64,000 bases of DNA from Ziziphus jujuba (GCF_031755915.1 NC_083379.1:27714001-27778000), one strand, 5' to 3'; positions 9,092 through 20,678 are shown, numbered from the stretch's first letter. A program made the numbers and translations. Notes: generated from the letters alone by a model not told the origin.

Positions 9092-11763
9092 ACGGCTTGT
9101 TGTGCATATCCTTTGACAACAAGCCTTGCCTTGTGCTTATTTATGGACCCATCCGGATTGTACTTGGTCCTAAAGATCCACTTCACCCCAATAGCATTCT
9201 TTCCCTTCGGTTTTGTTACCAAGCTCCAAGTGTCATTCTTGTTTATCACATCAATTTCATCTTGCATGGCTTGTCTCCACTCTTTTCTTGCCATAGCCTC
9301 ATGGACATTGATTGGATCACTTAATGCCACATTACACCTTTCATAAATCTCATTAAGAGGTCTTGTGCCTCTCACACCATCACCAATCTCCAAATCAGCC
9401 CCTATGGAGATTTCTAGCTCATTCTCATCATATTCATCATCATGGGCAGCACCTTCATCATTTCCTTGTTCCTCATCATTATCATGAGCTTCAAGTCGAT
9501 TGTCTTCATCCATACTAGCCAACTCCTCCTTACTACAAACCCATTTAGCTTCCTCATCAACTTTCACATCTCTACTTATCACAAGTTTCTTGGTTTCCAA
9601 GTTATACACTCTATATCCCTTGGTCACATCACTATAGCCAACCAAAACACCAACTTGTGACCTTTCATCAAGCTTTCCTCTCTTCTCTTGTGGTACTAGG
9701 ATGTAACAAATGCTTCCAAATACCCTTAGATGATCAAGAGAAGGCTTATATCCAAACCAAAGCTCAAATGGGGTTTTACTCCTCAAAGACTTGGAGTAAA
9801 GCCTATTTTGGATGTAGATGGATGTATTAACTCCTTCGGCCCAAAACTTCTTTGGCAAGCCACTTTCAAACAACAAACATCTAGCCATCTCCATGATGGT
9901 ACGGTTTTTCCTTTCACATACACCATTTTGTTGTGGTGTGTATGGTGTAGTGAATTGATGAACTATACCATGATCCTTACAAAGTTGTTTGAAAGCCTCA
10001 CTTGTGTATTCCCCACCATTGTCCGTCCTTAACACCTTTATAGTGCAACCGGATTGATTTTGCACTAACTTCATAAATTCTACAAACTTCTCCAAAGCTT
10101 GTGATTTTCTTTCAAGGAAATACACCCAACACATTCTTGAGTAATCATCAATGAAAGTTATGAAATACTTGCTGCCATTTAAGGATGGAACACTCATAGG
10201 ACCACAAATATCCGAATGTATAAGTCCTAGCTTCTCCTTTGATCTCCAAGAACAAGATTGAAATGCTAGCCTAGTATGCTTTCCTTTTTGACACACTTCA
10301 CACACATGTTCTTGCTTCTCCACCAATGGCATGTCTCTAACAAGTTCATGTGTGCCTACCAATGACTTAAAGCTAGCATGGCCTAGTCTTTTATGCCAAA
10401 GTTGAGAGGTGTTCTCAACTTTGGTGTTCAATGCAACCGATGCACCATTTTCATCCATATTCAACCTAAAATTCTTGTTCTTCATTCCAACACACATTAA
10501 TTCATTTCCATGTGGATCAACTATCGTGCATGTCATGTTTGAGAAGTGTAATGCATATTTGTTCTCAAGCATTTGACCTACACTAAGTAAGTTCTCACAT
10601 AAAGAAGGTACATAGAGAACATCATGGATAGTTTTGATACCTTTGGTGGTGTGTATCACCACATCTCCTTTGCCTTTCACTTCCATCAAGGCTCCATTTT
10701 CAATTTTGACTTTGTTGTGGCTGCTCCTATCCAAGTTTGTGAACCACTCATGCTTGTGAGACATATGGTGTGTTGCTCCACTATCAATGATCCATCCTTC
10801 ATCATTCTTGATGCTACTAAAACAAGTAGCAACAAACAACTCTTCGGATTCACTATCACTTGCATTATCTTTAGCAACATTTGCTTGTTGCTTATCTTTC
10901 TTGTTTGCCTTGCATACTCTCTCCACATGACCCTTTTGTTGGCATTTATGGTAAAATGCATCCGACCTCCACCAACACCTTCTTGGATGATGACCTTTCT
11001 TCTTGCAATGGTGACAAGGTTCATAGGACTTCCTCTCGGGTTTGCTAGTTTCACCTTTCTCCTTTATGACCTTAAGCTTGTTCTTCTTTTGATTTTGTGT
11101 CTTTTGATGTTGTTTAGACACAAATGCAGCCTCCATTGATTCTTCATGTCTAATCCTCCTCCTTTGCTCCGTAGCTTCTAAGGCATTCACCAACTCGGTC
11201 AAGGAAATTTCATTTAGGTTCCTTGACTCCTCCAATGAAGATATCTTAGCTTCAAACCTCTCGGGCAAGGAGACCAACACCTTCTCCACAATCCTTTGGT
11301 CACTTAATCTTTCACCTAGCACCCTAATTTGATTCACCACATTAAGAAGCCTTGTGGTGAACTCCTTAACCATTTCTTTGTCTTTCATCTTGATAGTCTC
11401 AAACTCCCTCCTTAGGTTAAGGATTTGCATTTGCCTTGTCCTTGCACTCCCTTGGAACTCATCTTGAAGTTTGTCCCAAGCTTCTTTGGCACTCTCACAT
11501 GCCATTATCCTTGTGAAAATGGTATCACTAATACAAGAATGAATGGCGGTGAGAGCCTTCAAACCTTTAGCCAATTCCTCCTCATGGTGCTTGATTTGGT
11601 TGACCGTTGCCCCTTGTCTCAAAGGCTCGGGTTCTTGGGGATCTATGGTGACCTCCCAAAGACCATAAGCCTTCAAGTAGGCTTGCATCTTGATACTCCA
11701 AATGTTGTAGTTCTCCCCATTGAAGATAGGAGGAGAAGGAGTTGAAAAACTTGAAGAAGCCAT
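9043..11763 (-). pseudogene. COP-X: gag, protease, integrase and RT N-terminus
   Basis: A 906-codon frame starting MASSSFSTPSPPIFNGENYN, a usual start for plant copia gag. Order: gag (UBN2-type, about residues 10-215), zinc knuckles with CHHCKKKGHH and CQQKGHVERVC (about 250-285), aspartic protease with IIDSGATHHMS (about 325), integrase HHCC region (HKRLGHASF, CEVCQKGKH) and DDE core (HSDICGPM, RTDNGGEYTS, QQNGVCERKN), then the RT start (KARLVVKGYAQQ). A missing G in the codons after AQQA, at about 9091-9094, shifts the frame and ends the protein about 15 residues later. The equivalent site in COP-N has the extra base, so the loss belongs to this copy. The rest would be functional as far as visible. 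Confidence 0.93.
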
Positions 11764-11882
11764 GTGAATGTTGCTTTCTAGTATGAAGGAATATGAAAAT
11801 ATATTTGTGCTTTCAAGTATCTCTTCACTCTCAAGGAACGAACCAGCCCAAAAACCTCACAAATCTCACAAAAATGTGCCTT

Positions 11883-11894
11883 GCTCTGATACCA
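11883..11894 (-). other. COP-X primer binding site (tRNA-iMet)
   Basis: The minus strand reads TGGTATCAGAGC, 3 nt after the 5' LTR, matching the 3' end of initiator methionine tRNA. Confidence 0.9.
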
Positions 11895-11897
11895 CTT

Positions 11898-12894
11898 TTT
11901 TGGGGTGAGAAGGTTATGACCAAGAGCAAGCTAGCTTGAAGTGTTAGCAACAAGCAAGCTTTTGGTGATGCTCTTGGGAATGGTTGTGTGTGAGTTGTGT
12001 TTTTAGGTTTTGGTTATGGTGTTTTCTGGTTTTTAGGGTTCCTAAAGTGTTCTAAGGTGTTGAAGAAGAGATAAGAAGAAGAGGAACACGTTGGCTTTTG
12101 AAAATAAGGCTTAGATGTCTAGCCATTTCATTCATTTTACAATATAAGCTTGAAATTACAACTAGTTCACACATGCCAAGCATGTGAGCTTACAAAATGA
12201 GTAAAGTATTTGAAATTTAAAAGAGTCAAAAACCAGCTGCAACATGTCTATTCCAAATATAGTAAAAAGTGGCACATGGTTTGAACTAAGTTCCTATTGC
12301 TTAACTAGTTTGGGTAAACAACCAAACTAGCTTCACCTACTTAGTTTCCCTTTGTATCTGCCTATGAAACTTGGTTTGAAGCATCCTTGGTCATCAATAA
12401 ATATTGTTCCAAGAGCTGGGAATGTTCTGGAACCGGATCATGGGCCAAACAGCTCCAAAACTGACCCATACTCTGCATACTGGGCCCATCAGATACAGCA
12501 ATCTGTTTGGAATAGAAAATGGACTTTCCCATGTCATTTGGATCTGAAATTTGAACCATATTCTTCTCTATATGTCTGTAGACATCCCTCAAAATGTCAG
12601 CCCAAAACTCCATTTGCAACCTGAGATATAAGATAAATAGTAGAACTATGTTGTTGGAAATTATGAATCCAGCACCATAGGCATTTCAAGCATAACATTC
12701 CTACGCTTTTGTGCATAATTTTGCCTATACTTTTGCATACATAACTTAGGCACAAAACATTATCAAAATATACCTTGCATAAATTAAAACATACAAAAAA
12801 ATATAAACTCATAAAAGGAAATGATTTGATACCAAGGTGTGCATGCTAGCCGGTGACATGCACCATCAAGTGGCAAAATTGCCACACTTCAACA
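11898..12894 (-). repeat. COP-X 5' LTR (997 bp)
   Basis: Copy of 6750-7783 with a 37-bp deletion (after 12219) and about five substitutions, one of which changes the terminal TGTTG to TTTTG at 11898. It drives transcription towards lower coordinates. Confidence 0.95.
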
Positions 12895-12899
12895 GAATT

Positions 12900-13167
12900 C
12901 TTTCGGTATTGCTTACTTTTTACTACTGTTTTGTTGATAAGTTTAATCAAAATATACTTGTGATCTAACTGCTATTTTATGGGTATTTTAATTAGAACTT
13001 TGAGATAATTCATTGACAGGAAAAAGGCAAGAGAGTGTGAGCACAAAAGAGGGTTAAAAGCCAAAATTAGTGTGCTAACATGAGTGTTGAGTTCTTGTTT
13101 TGAGTGAAACACGTGAGGGAGTGAATTTGGTGAGAATTTATTTTATTTTTGTATTATTCATACTAAC
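12900..13167 (+). other. GYP-F leader, second part
   Basis: Leader continuing after COP-X, beginning CTTTCGGTATTGC and ending at the gag ATG. It contains the conserved AAAAAGGCAAGAGAGTGTGAG block found before gag in every gypsy copy here. Confidence 0.75.
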
Positions 13168-14369
13168 ATGGCAGATTCAAGGGTGAAAAGAGGAGATCCA
13201 CCTTTGAGAATTAATGAAGAGGAGTCTGTAGGGTTTAAAGGTGATTCTCGAGCTACAAAGAGTGGTGAGCAAACAGACATGAAGGCTATATTGGAGCAAT
13301 TGTAGTCGATGAATGCCCGGTTTGACAATATAGATCAAAGGATGGACACGAAATAAATATCACAAAGAGGGCCGAATATAAGATTGGATGCTCATGGAGG
13401 ACGAGGTCGAGGTCGAGGAGGCCGAGGGCGACTAAGAGAGGAGTTAGAGGAGGAAAATTTCGGAGATGACTTTAAAGAAGGAATGGATGAAACACTTGCT
13501 TTCCAAAAGAGGCTAGGCCGTGGGAGGCATGGGAGAGACGATGTAGATGATGATCTTGGCAACATCATGGTAAACATCCCACCACTCATGGGTAAAAGTG
13601 ATCTGGAAGCATATTTGGAATGGGAAGAGAGAATGGAAATGATCTTTGATTGTCATAATTATTTGGACGCTAAGAAGGTGAAATTGGCAGCAGTCGAGTT
13701 TGGCCATTATGCACTCCAATGGTGGACCAATGAACAAAATACCCAAAGGAGAGTTGGTAATGACCTGATCACTACATGGCGCCAAATGAAAGGAGCCATG
13801 AGGAGGCAATTTGTACCATCACATTATCATAGGTTGCTGCATCAAAGGCTTCAATCTTTATCTTAAGGAAGTAGATCCGTGGAGGATTATTACAAGGAGA
13901 TGGAGATGCTTATGATAAGATTGAACTTGAATAAAGATAGGAAGCAACCATGGCAAGGTTTCTTGGTGGTTTGAATCGTGAAATAGCCAATCAACTAGAA
14001 TTGCAACAATATGCGGAATTGGAGGAGATGTTGCATTTGGCTATTAAATTAAAGCATCAATTCAAGAGGAGGGGTGTAAGCTCACGGTTTGGAGGAGTTT
14101 CTAATAGTGGAAGATCAAATCCAAGTGCTTGGAGAAGTAATGCCACCTTTGAATCAAGACAAAAACCGAAACTTGGAGAAGAAATCTCCATTCGGCCAAA
14201 AAGGGAGTCCAAAGCCGAATCTGTACAAGCACCTAAACATGAGGTAAAATCTGATCCTAAACCTTCAAGATCTAGAGAAATTATTTGTTTTAAGTGCCAG
14301 GGACAAGGATACATCACTAGCCAATGTCCGAATAGAAGAATCATGGTGTTAAAGGCAATAGTGAGCTAG
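13168..14369 (+). pseudogene. GYP-F: gag (capsid and nucleocapsid), broken
   Basis: The start ATG at 13168 opens MADSRVKRGDPPLRINEEES, shared with GYP-H and GYP-B. Stops interrupt it at about 13302 and 13354, another follows LHQRLQSLS (about 13864), and a frameshift near 13940 moves the rest to another frame. An R/G-rich stretch (about 13384-13440) precedes the retrotransposon gag core with EAYLEWEERMEMIFD, KVKLAAVEFGHYALQWW and MARFLGGLNREIANQLELQ. It ends with a CCHC zinc knuckle, CFKCQGQGYITSQC (about 14287-14330). It would form virus-like particles and bind RNA if intact. Confidence 0.9.
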
Positions 14370-15140
14370 AATCGAAAAGTGAAGAAAGTGCAGATGAAGC
14401 CAAGCAAGAGGAGGAGGACTTGGCGGATGAACCCAAAACCTTGCACGCATCCAATACTGAATTAAACTTGGTTTCTAGGAGAGTACTTGCTGCATACAAA
14501 GATGAGAATGAAATTAAAAGAGAGAACATCTTCCACACCCGATGTGAAATTCAAGGTAAGATTTGTAGTATGATTATTGATAGTGGAAGTTGTACAAATG
14601 TAATTAGTAATCTTGTAGTTGATAAATTAAGCTTAACCACTATTAAACATCCAGAACCTTATAGATTACAATGGCTTAATGATAGTGGTAAAATAAAAGT
14701 GAATAAACAAGCCAAGGTAGAATTTAACATGGATAAATATGTGGATGTTGTTTTCTATGATGTTGTGCCTATGCATGCCGGACATATTCTATTAGATAGA
14801 CCATGGCAATTTGATAAAGATGCTACTCATTTTGGTCGAGAGAATTGTATTGTTTTTAGATCCAAAGGCAAGAAGGTCAAGCTGGAGCCACTAACTCCAA
14901 AGGAAGTATATAGAGACCAATTACTAATCCAAGAAAGGAGGGAGGCCAAAACATTTAAAGAGAAGGCTAGTATGGCATTAACGGCTTGCTATCCAAGGTA
15001 AGCATTTTAAAACACGAATTGAGTGGAAAAACTATGAGAGGGCCGAAAGTGGGGTGAGAAGAATGGAGAAACCCTAGAGAAATGGTGAGAAAACCGAGAG
15101 GGAGGAAAAATGTGTGCTGGCCGAGAGAGAGAAAGGACAA
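14370..15140 (+). pseudogene. GYP-F: aspartic protease and basic linker
   Basis: An open frame from 14420 to 15001 carries the retropepsin fold: CEIQGKICSMIIDSGSCTNV with an intact DSG catalytic triplet (about 14576-14586), then PYRLQWLND, and the flap-side HILLDRPWQFD, where the family usually has LLGRPWQFD. The R/K/E-rich linker after 15001 is broken by stops. The protease is joined downstream to a rearranged pol remnant, not to RT. This is the best-preserved protease active site among the gypsy copies of the window. Confidence 0.85.
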
Positions 15141-15173
15141 GAAAAAAAAGAAAGAAAAAAGTAAAAATTTTAT

Positions 15174-15640
15174 TTGAGTTTTGGGGATGTTAATAAGGCT
15201 ATCTTGGGTAAGAAACCATTTCTGGTTATGAATTATAAAGATGCTAATTTAAAAATGCTTTTGTTGTATAGAACTTTTTCTGCATTATTAAAAGCTTTAC
15301 TTGGTGGAAATTTGAGAATTTGGAAGATATCATTTGCTAATATTAAAAAGCGTGATGAATTTGTATTTCTAGTATTTTTTGTGATAGTGTTTGACCCAAG
15401 AAATTTGGTTTTGTTGCACTCGAGAAAGGAGAGGTTCCCCGAACCAAAAAAAAGGTCCAAGCCTATGCCTCATCTGGACGGATCTTTTCAAGTTTTGGAG
15501 TTGAATAAAAAGAATGCCTACAAGCTTGATTTATCGGGTGAGTATAACCTGAGTGCTGCATTGAATGTTGCTGATTTGTTCCCTTTCGCTGCAGGTGATG
15601 ATCTATATTTGAGGACAAATCCTTTTCAAGGGAAGGGGAA
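15174..15640 (+). pseudogene. GYP-F: scrambled pol remnant
   Basis: The frame 15174-15941 joins pieces in the wrong order. First comes the pre-RT linker (GDVNKAILGKKPFLVMNYKD), then an integrase piece (TFSALLKALLGGNLRIW, cf. [18 protein letters not shown] in GYP-H), then an RT piece (FANIKKRDE...FVFL, cf. [19 protein letters not shown]). Last is the integrase C-terminus (FDPRNLVLLHSRKERFP onward) and the tail up to LRTNPFQ. No RT, RNase H or integrase catalytic residue remains. The frame then continues into the 3' LTR, whose U3 codes the pol tail. GYP-A has the same order, so the arrangement is inherited and not local damage. Confidence 0.85.
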
Positions 15641-16770
15641 TGATGTGATTTTGCCTGAGCCCGCTCAACTGATAGCTGGCTGGGGTGCTAACCTGACACG
15701 GATAAAGACCGAGCCAATCACAAGAGCTCAAATTAAGAGATTTAAGGACAACCTGGGAGCATTTATACAGCGGGTAATCAATTCTCAACAAAGCTTGTCC
15801 ATACTAGAAGGTACAAAGCCTATTTTAAGCATACAAGTGATGGAGGCCAGTATGGATCCAGGTAGCATTTTTGGTGCACAAATGGAGATCAGGCAGCGTG
15901 AAATGGTTCCAAAACTTTATGGATTCAATACATATGTCTAAGAGGATATGGAATCAAGTCAAGCCAGCTTCAGAGGCATTCAAAAAGAGGTTGTACAGAC
16001 AGCTTCAAATTTGGCCTATTTTTGCTCTATTTTGTGCTGGCTTTACTGTATTGTGCTGAGTTGGCTTTTTCTCTTTCTTATGAGCAAAGGCAACGTGTGG
16101 GACTTCATATTCAGCTTATTTGACATCCTAAAAAGCATATTGAAGCTGATTTGGAGTTCAAATTGGTTAACGATTGATCAAAGTCAACTTAGTCAAAAAG
16201 CTAGTATTTTAGTTTCCTAATTTGTTTTTTACTTTTTTGTTTTAGGAAACTTCAATTACTTTTTAGTTTTTATTTATTTATTTTCTGGACAAATAAGTTT
16301 AGGAAAGTTATTAATTTATTATTTCCATTGTTAATTAATTAATTTCTAAATCAAAATAAAGGAATTAATTAATCAAACTTAGTTTAGGAAGTATTAGAAT
16401 TCGGCCAAGTTTCTTAATTCCTATAGGTGGCCAGTTTTGAATTTATTTTTTTAGGGTTTTTACTTTGTAATCTTAGCCTATTTAAGGGCTTATTTATTAA
16501 TGAGAACAAAGTTTGAATTTTATACAGAAAATTATTTGTGAGATTGAATTCTCTTTGTTCTTTTGAACACCTAAAACACCATTAGTGAATAAGTGTTTTA
16601 GTTTGACTTATCAATAGGCCTTCCATCAGCTATTGTGGGGTCTTCATTATATACCAAGGTTTCTAATCACAGGTTGGTTAGGGGTCAAGGTGACCATTAG
16701 AACTTGAACATAATTAGATCCGGGCTAATATAATACGAGTTTAGGAGCAGGTCGTCCGAGGTTCGTATCA
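15641..16770 (+). repeat. GYP-F 3' LTR (1130 bp)
   Basis: Starts TGATGTGATTTTGCC after the purine run GGGAAGGGGAA, and ends GTTCGTATCA. The first 300 bp code the pol tail ([19 protein letters not shown]). The palindrome (16334-16347 with 16360-16373) has a U-G pair at the variable position. Followed by CAAAG and COP-D gag. Confidence 0.92.
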
Positions 16771-17284
16771 CAAAGGAAAGTTAATCCAGCAAGCATGGCC
16801 TATTCAAAGGCCAAATAAAGGCAAGGACTTCACCAACTAAAGATGAAATGACAAAACTCATGGTACTTGCACAACATGGAAAAATAACTTTGTTGGTGGA
16901 GACTTAATGCTCAATGTAAAATTTGCAAGCAATTTGGTCACATAGAGAAAGTTTATAGTGGAAGAACCAAATGCAAGAAGCTAGACAAGCTCAAGAACCT
17001 GAGGACTCAAGTGAAGAGCATGAACACACCTTCACAGCCACTCGAACCTTGCAAGCACAACTAAAGACCCATGAATCTTGGATAGTAGTTGTACAAATGA
17101 CATGTGCGAAAACCATAACCTGTTTGTGAAGTTAGACTCAAGAATTGCAACAAAAATCATGACAGTAAATGGACAAATAATGGAGGCACAAGGAAAGGAG
17201 ATTTGTGATCAAAAAACCAAAAGGTACAACACTAATTACAAATGTATTGTATGCTCTAAACCTATTCGAGAACCTATTGAGTGT
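16771..17284 (+). pseudogene. COP-D: gag zinc knuckle and protease, second block
   Basis: The copia gag continues from 4876. A zinc knuckle reads CKICKQFGHIEKVY: the last Cys is replaced by Tyr (TGT to TAT). The protease is recognisable at WILDSSCTNDM (about 17075-17102), where the catalytic DSG has become DSS. The segment ends at LYALNLFENLLSV, the usual NLLSVGQ motif, cut by GYP-E after AGTGT (17280-17284). Several stops and shifts lie between. This is the oldest element of the stack. Confidence 0.8.
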
Positions 17285-17889
17285 TGATGAGAATCCGCCT
17301 GTACCTGTATAATTGACTACCCGCTGGGGTGCTGATCCTTTACAAATAAAGATGGGACAAATCACTACGGCGTAAGCTAGGAAATTTAAGGATAATCTGG
17401 TTAGCTTCATTCAAGGAGTGATTCAATATCAAGAGGGCATGACAACACCCAAAGATCCAAAACCCATCTTGTGTATTCAAGTTACAAAGGCGAAATTGAA
17501 CTCGGCAAGCTGTTTTGGTACATTTTTTACCCTGAGCAGCAAGGAATTGATTCAACACTTTATGAACTTAATTGATATCACTAAGGGGCCATGTGATCAT
17601 ATCAACATAGAAACCAAAGCATCCAAATTCAGTTTGTGCACATAAGCTTTCTTTTTGGCGAAAAATACTCATTTTTGGTGCTAGCTTTGACTTCTTTTGT
17701 TGATCAAGAGTGTTTGACTTATTTCAATCAAGAGGCAATATGAGGGAATCAATATTAATCCTATTTGGCATCCTATATGGCATATTGGAGCTGATTTGGA
17801 GCCTAAACTAGTTGGTGATTGGATAAATACAGCTTAGTTGTCAACTAGTCAACTAGTTTCCTAATTTGAGTTTAACTTTTTGTTTTAGA
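17285..17889 (+). repeat. GYP-E 5' LTR, left part
   Basis: The first 605 bp of an LTR very like 34992-35590: both share ACAAATAAAGATGGGAC, the C-terminal coding segment, and the GTGCACATAAGCTTTC block. It stops at TTTTAGA where the antisense GYP-B LTR begins. Confidence 0.85.
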
Positions 17890-18957
17890 TGATACGAACC
17901 TTAGATGACCTGCATCTAAACTCGTATTATATTAGCCTGGATCTAATTATGTTCAAGGTCTAGTGGTCAACTTGACCCCTAACCAACCTGTGATTAGAAA
18001 CCTTGGTATATAATGAAGACGCCACAATAGGTGATGGAAGTCTTATTGATAAGTCAAGCTAAAACACTCATTCACTAATGGTGTTTTAGGTGTTCAAAAG
18101 AACAAAGAGAAATTCAATCTTGCAAAATAAATTTTGAATATTATTAATGGTGTGTTCTTCCTAAAAAACAAGCCCTTTTATTGGCTAAGAGAAAACAAAA
18201 TAAAACCCTAAAACAAAACGGAAAAACCGACCATCCAATGAAGGATCCTAATATGGTCGAAAGTGTCCTCCTTTCCTAATCTAATTTGGATTAATTAATT
18301 TTCTTATTTTCGATTAGAAATTAATTAATTTACAATCAAAATAATAATAAAATAACTTTCTTAAATTTATTTGTCCAGTAAATAAATAAATAAAAATAAA
18401 AAGTTAATGATAATTTCCTCAAACAAAAAGTAGAATCAAATTAGGAAACTAAAATATTAGCTTTTTGACTAAGTTGACTTTGACTAATTTGAGCTCCAAA
18501 TCAGCTTCAATATGCTTTTTAGGATGCAAAATAGGATTATTATGGAGTCCCATACGTTGCCCTTGCTTGGAGGAAAGAGAAAAAGTCAACTTAGCAAAAT
18601 ACAGTAAAGCAGAAAGCAATACAACAATTTTTGGCCAAATTTTGAAGCTTTCCATACAAGTTGGTTTTAATTCTGACTTGACTTGTTTCCATGACCTCTT
18701 AGTGATATTTATTGAATCCATAAAAAATTGGAACCATTTCTTGCTGTTCGGACTCCATAAATGCACCAAAATTGCTACCCGGGTCCGTATCGGCTTCCAC
18801 CACTTGTATGCCCAAAACAGGTCTTTGATCTTCGGGTATGGATAAGTGCTCTTGAGAATGAATTATCCCCTAGATAAAGGCAGCAAATTTTTCCCTAAAC
18901 CTCTTAGCTTGAGCCCTAGTGATTGGCCTGGTCTTCATCCATATCGGGTTAGCATCA
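17890..18957 (-). repeat. GYP-B 3' LTR (1068 bp)
   Basis: On the + strand it begins TGATACGAACC and ends GGTTAGCATCA. In sense it starts TGATGCTAACCCG: about 50 bp of the usual start (the AATCCxCCC...CCGCTGGGG block) are deleted just after TGATG. The U3 coding segment, palindrome (about 18285-18332) and TATA-like region are otherwise present. Confidence 0.88.
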
Positions 18958-19125
18958 TTCCCCTCCTCTTGAAAAGGATTTTTTTCTCAAATTAAGATCA
19001 TCACCTGCAGAAAAAGGAGACAATTTAGCAACATTAAATGTGGCAATAACATTGTACTTACCTAGTAAGTAAAGTTTGTCAGCATTTTCATTGATTCGCT
19101 TCAAAATTTGAAAAAGTCCATGCCC
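18958..19125 (-). pseudogene. GYP-B: pol C-terminal remnant and polypurine tract
   Basis: Reading on the minus strand from the protease end: GHGLFQILKRINENA, then GKYNV and SAGDDLNLRKNPFQEE, the family's pol C-terminus, directly after the protease. The polypurine run AAGAGGAGGGGAA (minus strand, 18958-18970) precedes the LTR. A stop separates it from the protease frame. Confidence 0.8.
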
Positions 19126-19680
19126 TCAAGGCATAATACTATTCTCTCTACCATAATGAATAGCATCTCTATCAAATTGCCATGGTCTACCTAATAGAAT
19201 ATGTTCGGTATGCATAGGTACAACATCATACAAAACAACATCCACATATTTATTTATGCTTAAATTTACCTTGGCTTGTTTGTTCACTTTCATCTCATCA
19301 TTATCATTAAGCCATTGTAATCTATAAGGTTCGGGATGTTTAATTGTTTCTAAGCCTAATTGATCAGCCACAATGTTACTAATTACATTTGTACAATTTT
19401 CATTATTAATTATCATACTACAAATCTTACCTTGGATTTCACATCGAGTGTGGAAGATGTTCTCTCTTTGAATTTGATCCTCATCTTTGTATACAGTAAG
19501 GACACTCCTTGCAGCTAAACTTAAATCAACCTTTGAAGGTTGGAGTGTTTGGGATTCCTCATGCTCATCCTCTCCAAGTTCTTCATCATCCAATTTGGCC
19601 TCTCCCCTACTTTCCTCACTTTTGGAATCTCGTTCATCATTACCTTTCAGCACCATGATCCTCCTATTCGAGCATTGATT
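19126..19680 (-). pseudogene. GYP-B: aspartic protease, active site lost
   Basis: An open frame of 176 codons (19656 to 19126). It begins in the acidic linker after the zinc knuckle and carries the retropepsin domain: RCEIQGKICSMIINNENCTN, PYRLQWLNDNDEM and HTEHILLGRPWQFD. The catalytic DSG is NNE, so it cannot be active. The frame ends ENSIMP where deletion joins it to the extreme C-terminus of pol. Confidence 0.85.
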
Positions 19681-20678
19681 GACAATGTGTCCTCATCCCT
19701 CGCACTTAAAACACACAATTTCATGAGTTTTAGAAGGTTTAGGAGTAGATTTACCTTCATTTTTTATTGGACAGATTCGGTTCTAGTCTTTCTTCTTGGT
19801 TGATTTGAACTTTCTTCTCCGACTTTCAGCTTTAGGTTGTTTTCAAAGGTAGGATTGTTTCTCCAGCCACTTGGATTTGATCTTCCCCTGTTGGAAACAA
19901 CTCCAAACCATGAGCTTGAACCCCTTCTCTTGAATTGATGCTCAAGTTTAATAGCCACATGCAACATCTCCTCCAATTCCACATATTCTTGCAATTCTAG
20001 TTGATTGGCTATCTCACGATTTAAACCACCTAAAAACCTTGCCATGGTTGCTTCCCTATCTTCATTCATGCTTAACCTCATTATAAGCATCTCCATCTCC
20101 TTGTAATAATCTTCCATGGACCTAGTTCCTTGAGATAAAGATTGAAGTCTTTGATGCAGCAACCTATGATAGTCTGATGGTACGAACCGCTTTCTAATGG
20201 CTCCTTTCATTTGTCACCATATAATGATCAAGTCATCACCAACTCTCTTTTAGGTGTTTTGCTCATTGGTCCACCAATGGAGTGCATAATGACAAAATCC
20301 ATTGCTGCTAACTTCACCTTCTTGGCCTTCGAATAATTATGACAATCAAAATCATCTCCATTCTCTCCTCCCATTCCAAATATGCCTCCGGATCACTTTT
20401 TCCCATGAAAGCTGCAATGTTTACCTTGATATTCCCTAGATCATCATCTTCATTCCTTGCTGGTCTCCCATGGATTGGCCTTTCCTAAGGTTCAAAATTT
20501 TCATCAAACCCCTCATCCAAGTCATCTCCAAAGTTACTTCCCCCGAATTCCTTTCTTAGTCGCCCTCGACCTCCTCGAGCTTAACCTTGACCTCCATGAG
20601 CATCTTACCTTATATTTGGCCCTCCTTGTGATGTTTCTATCTTGTCCATCCTTTGATCTATGTTGTCAAATCAGGCAT
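19681..20678 (-). pseudogene. GYP-B: gag, main part
   Basis: Minus-strand gag core: KGAIRKRFVPSDYHRLLHQ, EDYYKEMEMLIMRLSMNEDRE, MARFLGGLNREIANQLELQ and a basic segment are open in 20210-19764. The rest, up to the R/G-rich region near 20570, is shifted and carries stops. The zinc knuckle (about 19680-19710) reads CFKCEG.GH with a stop. The first codons are on the far side of GYP-A at 27063-27207. Confidence 0.85.

Larger units (their letters stand above)
6750..12894 (-). mobile_element. COP-X: young, nearly intact Ty1/copia element
   Basis: Two LTRs with TGTTG...CAACA ends flank a single gag-pol region on the minus strand. GAATT is duplicated at 6745-6749 and 12895-12899. The interrupted leader sequence (TTTGTTGAATTCTTTCGG) matches the uninterrupted one in GYP-H, confirming a clean insertion. 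By eye the LTRs differ by about 5 substitutions plus one 37-bp deletion, so this is the most recent insertion in the stack. One frameshift near 9091 splits the polyprotein; otherwise gag, protease, integrase, RT and RNase H are all present. Confidence 0.95.
4877..16770 (+). mobile_element. GYP-F: non-autonomous Ty3/gypsy element, with COP-X inside
   Basis: Two LTRs (4877-5839 and 15641-16770) flank a leader, gag, protease and a scrambled pol remnant. The flanks carry CAAGG (4872-4876) and CAAAG (16771-16775), a 5-bp target duplication with one mismatch; removing the insertion restores COP-D's gag frame. Without the 6.15-kb COP-X insert and its duplication the element is about 5.7 kb. RT catalytic motifs, RNase H and most of integrase are absent, so it could move only with enzymes from another element. 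Confidence 0.85.

Noticed and set aside
10624..11139. A 171-codon + strand frame opposite COP-X gag
   Set aside because: It is the complement of an established gag-protease frame, has hydrophobic, low-complexity composition and no known domain.
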